Assembly: GCA_900555605.1 (NCBI GenBank) | Contig: USLW01000099.1 | Span: forward strand, 1-7,172 | Reading direction: 5' to 3' | Source: an uncultured Clostridium sp. | GTDB lineage: Bacteria; Bacillota; Clostridia; UBA1212; UBA1255 | Length of the DNA stretch: 7,172 bases | Shown here: piece by piece, positions 5,396 through 7,172 of the stretch | Layout: every line of letters starts with the position of its first letter | How positions within the stretch are numbered: position 1 is the stretch's first letter | The notes under the pieces: model-generated | What the model saw: only the letters and a program-made list of their open reading frames with translations | Database searches by the model: none | Told to the model about the DNA's origin: nothing | Translations under genes and position numbers: made by a program

Positions 5396-7072
5396 ATGAT
5401 AAAAAGAAAAAACACCAAAAGCGCTTTGCTCGCCAGCGTAATCTCCTTGATGCTGTGCGCGGCAATGCTCGTGGGTTCCACCTTCGCGTGGTTTACCGAT
5501 ACCGTAACTTCCGGCAAGAATAAGATCGTCGCCGGAAACCTCGATATTGAACTTGAATATTGCACTGATCCCTCGGCAGCGGACGCTGAATGGAAATCTG
5601 TTCAGGACGCAGAGAATCTCTTCGGAGATATTACACTTTGGGAACCCGGTACGACCGGCGTAGTGTACTTTCGTTTGAGCAACCTCGGCACACTTGCTCT
5701 TAAGTACAAGCTCGGAATGAACTTTACCGATACTGTGATCGGAAAGAATGCGGCAGGCGAAGAGATTAAACTTTCTGAAATTCTTGAGTTTGGTATTGCG
5801 GTAGGTCAGGACACAAAATTTGAAACCCGCGAGGCAGCAATTGCAGCTATCGAGAACGCGCAGAAGGTCAGCGCAGGCTATACTACCCAGCAGAGCATGG
5901 GTGTAACTGATGAAAAGACCTATTTTGCATTGGTTGTATATATGCCCACCACCACCGGAAACGAAGCAAACTATCGCGGCGAAGCCATTCCTCAGATTGA
6001 TCTCGGTATCAACCTTGTCGCTACTCAGGACATGGTTGAGAACGATCGCTTTGGGAACGATTATGATAAGGACGCGCCGGCTGTTACATACACAGTAACT
6101 CCTGAAACCATTGATGCATATCTCAACGGTCAGTATGGCAGTATGACGAACGCAAAATTGGTTCTTGCTCCCGGTAACTACAAAAATATTGTAATCGGCG
6201 CTCCGACAAAATATGAGGGAAGCGATACAGTATACATCTGCTTGGACGGAACTGATCATAGTAAAACACCTGTTTCCTTTACGGATGCAGATGAATTCAA
6301 CGCTCATATGGCAGACCAAAAATGGCACTCCGTTCCCCGTTATACACGTGCAATTGATAATCTGACGATCGTAGGGCAGGAAGGCGTAACCGTTGAAGGT
6401 ATATTGATTTCTTCCGGTCATGTTCATCGCGGAAACAGTCCTCAGATAAAAGACCCTGTTTTAGATAAAGACTGCGACGGCTATTATTTAACGCAGAAAT
6501 TAAGTAATATCACTTTCACAAATATAGACTTTACAGGCAAGGTTGAGATCAATACATCGAACGCGGATACCGTGATCGACGGCGTAACATTTGATGAATG
6601 TACTTTTAATATCAATAATACTGCTGCGGGTAATCAAGCGTTGCGTTATTATAATGAAAACAATAATGGTAATGTAAAGAATCTTACCGTAAAGAATTGC
6701 GCATTCAATAGTTGCTATCAGGGTGTATATACCTCGAATACCAACGGTATTACCATTACCGGATGTCAGTTTAATACCACGGCACATAATGCTATTGCAC
6801 TCCAGTCTACAACACACGGTGCGGTAAATTATAAGTCGGTTGTGATCGAAAATAATACCTTTACAAAGATCGGAGATCGTATTATTCGCTTTGGCGAGAT
6901 TGATGCGGATACTCAACTCACGATTAAGAACAATACGGCAACGGAATCCGGCGACAGTGATGGTGAGATTATGAAAGCGGTATCGTTGGCAGACGGAATC
7001 ACCTATGACATCAGCGGCAATAGCTGGGGCGAAGGTAAAAAGGTCTATAATGAACAACTTGCAGATAAATAG
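5396..7072 (+). CDS. SipW-dependent TasA-like secreted protein with large beta-helix C-terminus
   Basis: The product is 558 residues. Residues 1-31 are a SipW-type signal region (KRKNTKSALLA, then GSTFA and WFTDTVTSGKN), with cleavage expected after Ala31. Residues 32 to about 222 form a TasA/camelysin-like domain (KIVAGNLDIELEY, LWEPGTTGVVYFRL, GTLALKYKLGM, ALVVYMPTTTG) ending with GINLVATQDMVEND and FGNDYD. Residues 225 to about 365 hold an extra segment with no family I recognise. From about 368 to 540 come beta-helix rungs (LSNITFTNIDFTG, VKNLTVKNCAFNSC, ITITGCQFNTT, VVIENNTFTKIG, LTIKNNTATESG). There is no anchor signal at the C-terminus. The first 222 residues parallel the protein at 1734-3131, including a 23-base identical DNA block (5450-5472 against 3055-3077 reversed), while the C-terminal parts differ. 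A likely role is an exposed, variable fibre subunit or adhesin. Some beta-helix proteins bind or cut polysaccharide, but I see no catalytic motif. Confidence 0.9.
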   Translation: MIKRKNTKSALLASVISLMLCAAMLVGSTFAWFTDTVTSGKNKIVAGNLDIELEYCTDPSAADAEWKSVQDAENLFGDITLWEPGTTGVVYFRLSNLGTLALKYKLGMNFTDTVIGKNAAGEEIKLSEILEFGIAVGQDTKFETREAAIAAIENAQKVSAGYTTQQSMGVTDEKTYFALVVYMPTTTGNEANYRGEAIPQIDLGINLVATQDMVENDRFGNDYDKDAPAVTYTVTPETIDAYLNGQYGSMTNAKLVLAPGNYKNIVIGAPTKYEGSDTVYICLDGTDHSKTPVSFTDADEFNAHMADQKWHSVPRYTRAIDNLTIVGQEGVTVEGILISSGHVHRGNSPQIKDPVLDKDCDGYYLTQKLSNITFTNIDFTGKVEINTSNADTVIDGVTFDECTFNINNTAAGNQALRYYNENNNGNVKNLTVKNCAFNSCYQGVYTSNTNGITITGCQFNTTAHNAIALQSTTHGAVNYKSVVIENNTFTKIGDRIIRFGEIDADTQLTIKNNTATESGDSDGEIMKAVSLADGITYDISGNSWGEGKKVYNEQLADK

Positions 7073-7094
7073 TTTTCCAAAGCTTCGGATAAAA

Positions 7095-7161
7095 CCCTCT
7101 CGACCGAAAGGTTGAGGGGCAATCAAAGGGCATAAGCCAAGCCTTGTGCCTTTTGATTGCC
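7095..7161 (+). promoter_or_regulatory. Two-hairpin intercistronic element, copy 2
   Basis: Just 22 bases after the stop, CCTCTCGACC (7096-7105) pairs over ten positions with GGTTGAGGGG (7110-7119), closed by a GAAA tetraloop. The second hairpin follows, with arms at 7118-7132 and 7147-7161 that are identical to those of copy 1. Its 14-base loop starts with the same TAAGCCAA and can add four pairs (TAAG with CTTG). The first hairpin keeps shape but not sequence between copies; the second keeps both. A purine-rich GGAAGGGA follows at once and may be a ribosome binding site for a gene starting beyond the window. Confidence 0.7.
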
Positions 7162-7172
7162 GGAAGGGACAT

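Noticed and set aside
5172..5399. 75-codon open frame in the leader before the large beta-helix gene
   Set aside because: It has no ribosome binding site and no family resemblance, and it overlaps the true start signals at 5381-5398.
5375..6427. Minus-strand open frame of 350 codons
   Set aside because: It is antisense to the gene at 5396-7072. Its likeness to the antisense frame in the paralogue follows from the sense-strand similarity.

Overview
The window looks like chromosomal DNA from a low-to-mid-GC, Gram-positive Clostridia bacterium, probably an Oscillospiraceae/Lachnospiraceae-type gut anaerobe. The reasons are strong AGGAGG-type ribosome binding sites, several proteins with SipW-type (TasA/camelysin) signal regions, an LPXTG-like sorting signal, a LysM half-domain and an IS21-family remnant. 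The species cannot be named from the sequence.

Layout. (i) Positions 3-336: wreck of an IS21-family IstA transposase, with the N-terminal and C-terminal parts joined out of frame and the catalytic core missing. (ii) Positions 487-3602, minus strand: a partly decayed surface-fibre cluster. Read in its own direction it holds the tail of a SipW-like signal peptidase (5' end missing, one internal TAG), an intact 465-residue TasA-like/beta-helix secreted protein, a conserved two-hairpin element, and a membrane protein that once ended in a LysM domain and acidic tail. That last gene is now broken by a deletion with frameshift and by a TAA. (iii) Positions 3603-3741: AT-rich divergent gap. (iv) Positions 3742-7161, plus strand: an intact cluster with a sortase-type anchored protein, an overlapping small TasA-like protein, a 240-base gap, a 558-residue TasA-like/beta-helix protein, and a second copy of the two-hairpin element at the window's edge.

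The two clusters are divergent and paralogous. The two large secreted proteins share a nearly colinear N-terminal module of about 220 residues (signal region plus TasA-like domain) that ends at the same motif, FGNDYD. After it they carry different right-handed beta-helix-like C-terminal domains. Each is followed within about 35 bases by the same two-hairpin element, in the same orientation relative to the gene. The second hairpin has identical 15-base arms in both copies; the first keeps its stem although its sequence differs.

Inferred function: a secreted, SipW-processed fibre or surface-display system. The small TasA-like protein and the LPXTG-like protein would be the core and wall anchor, the beta-helix proteins the variable exposed subunits, and the LysM protein a membrane or peptidoglycan attachment factor. 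No intact SipW peptidase or sortase lies in the window; these would have to be encoded elsewhere, possibly just past the right edge. The two-hairpin intercistronic element and the constant-plus-variable design are the most novel points.
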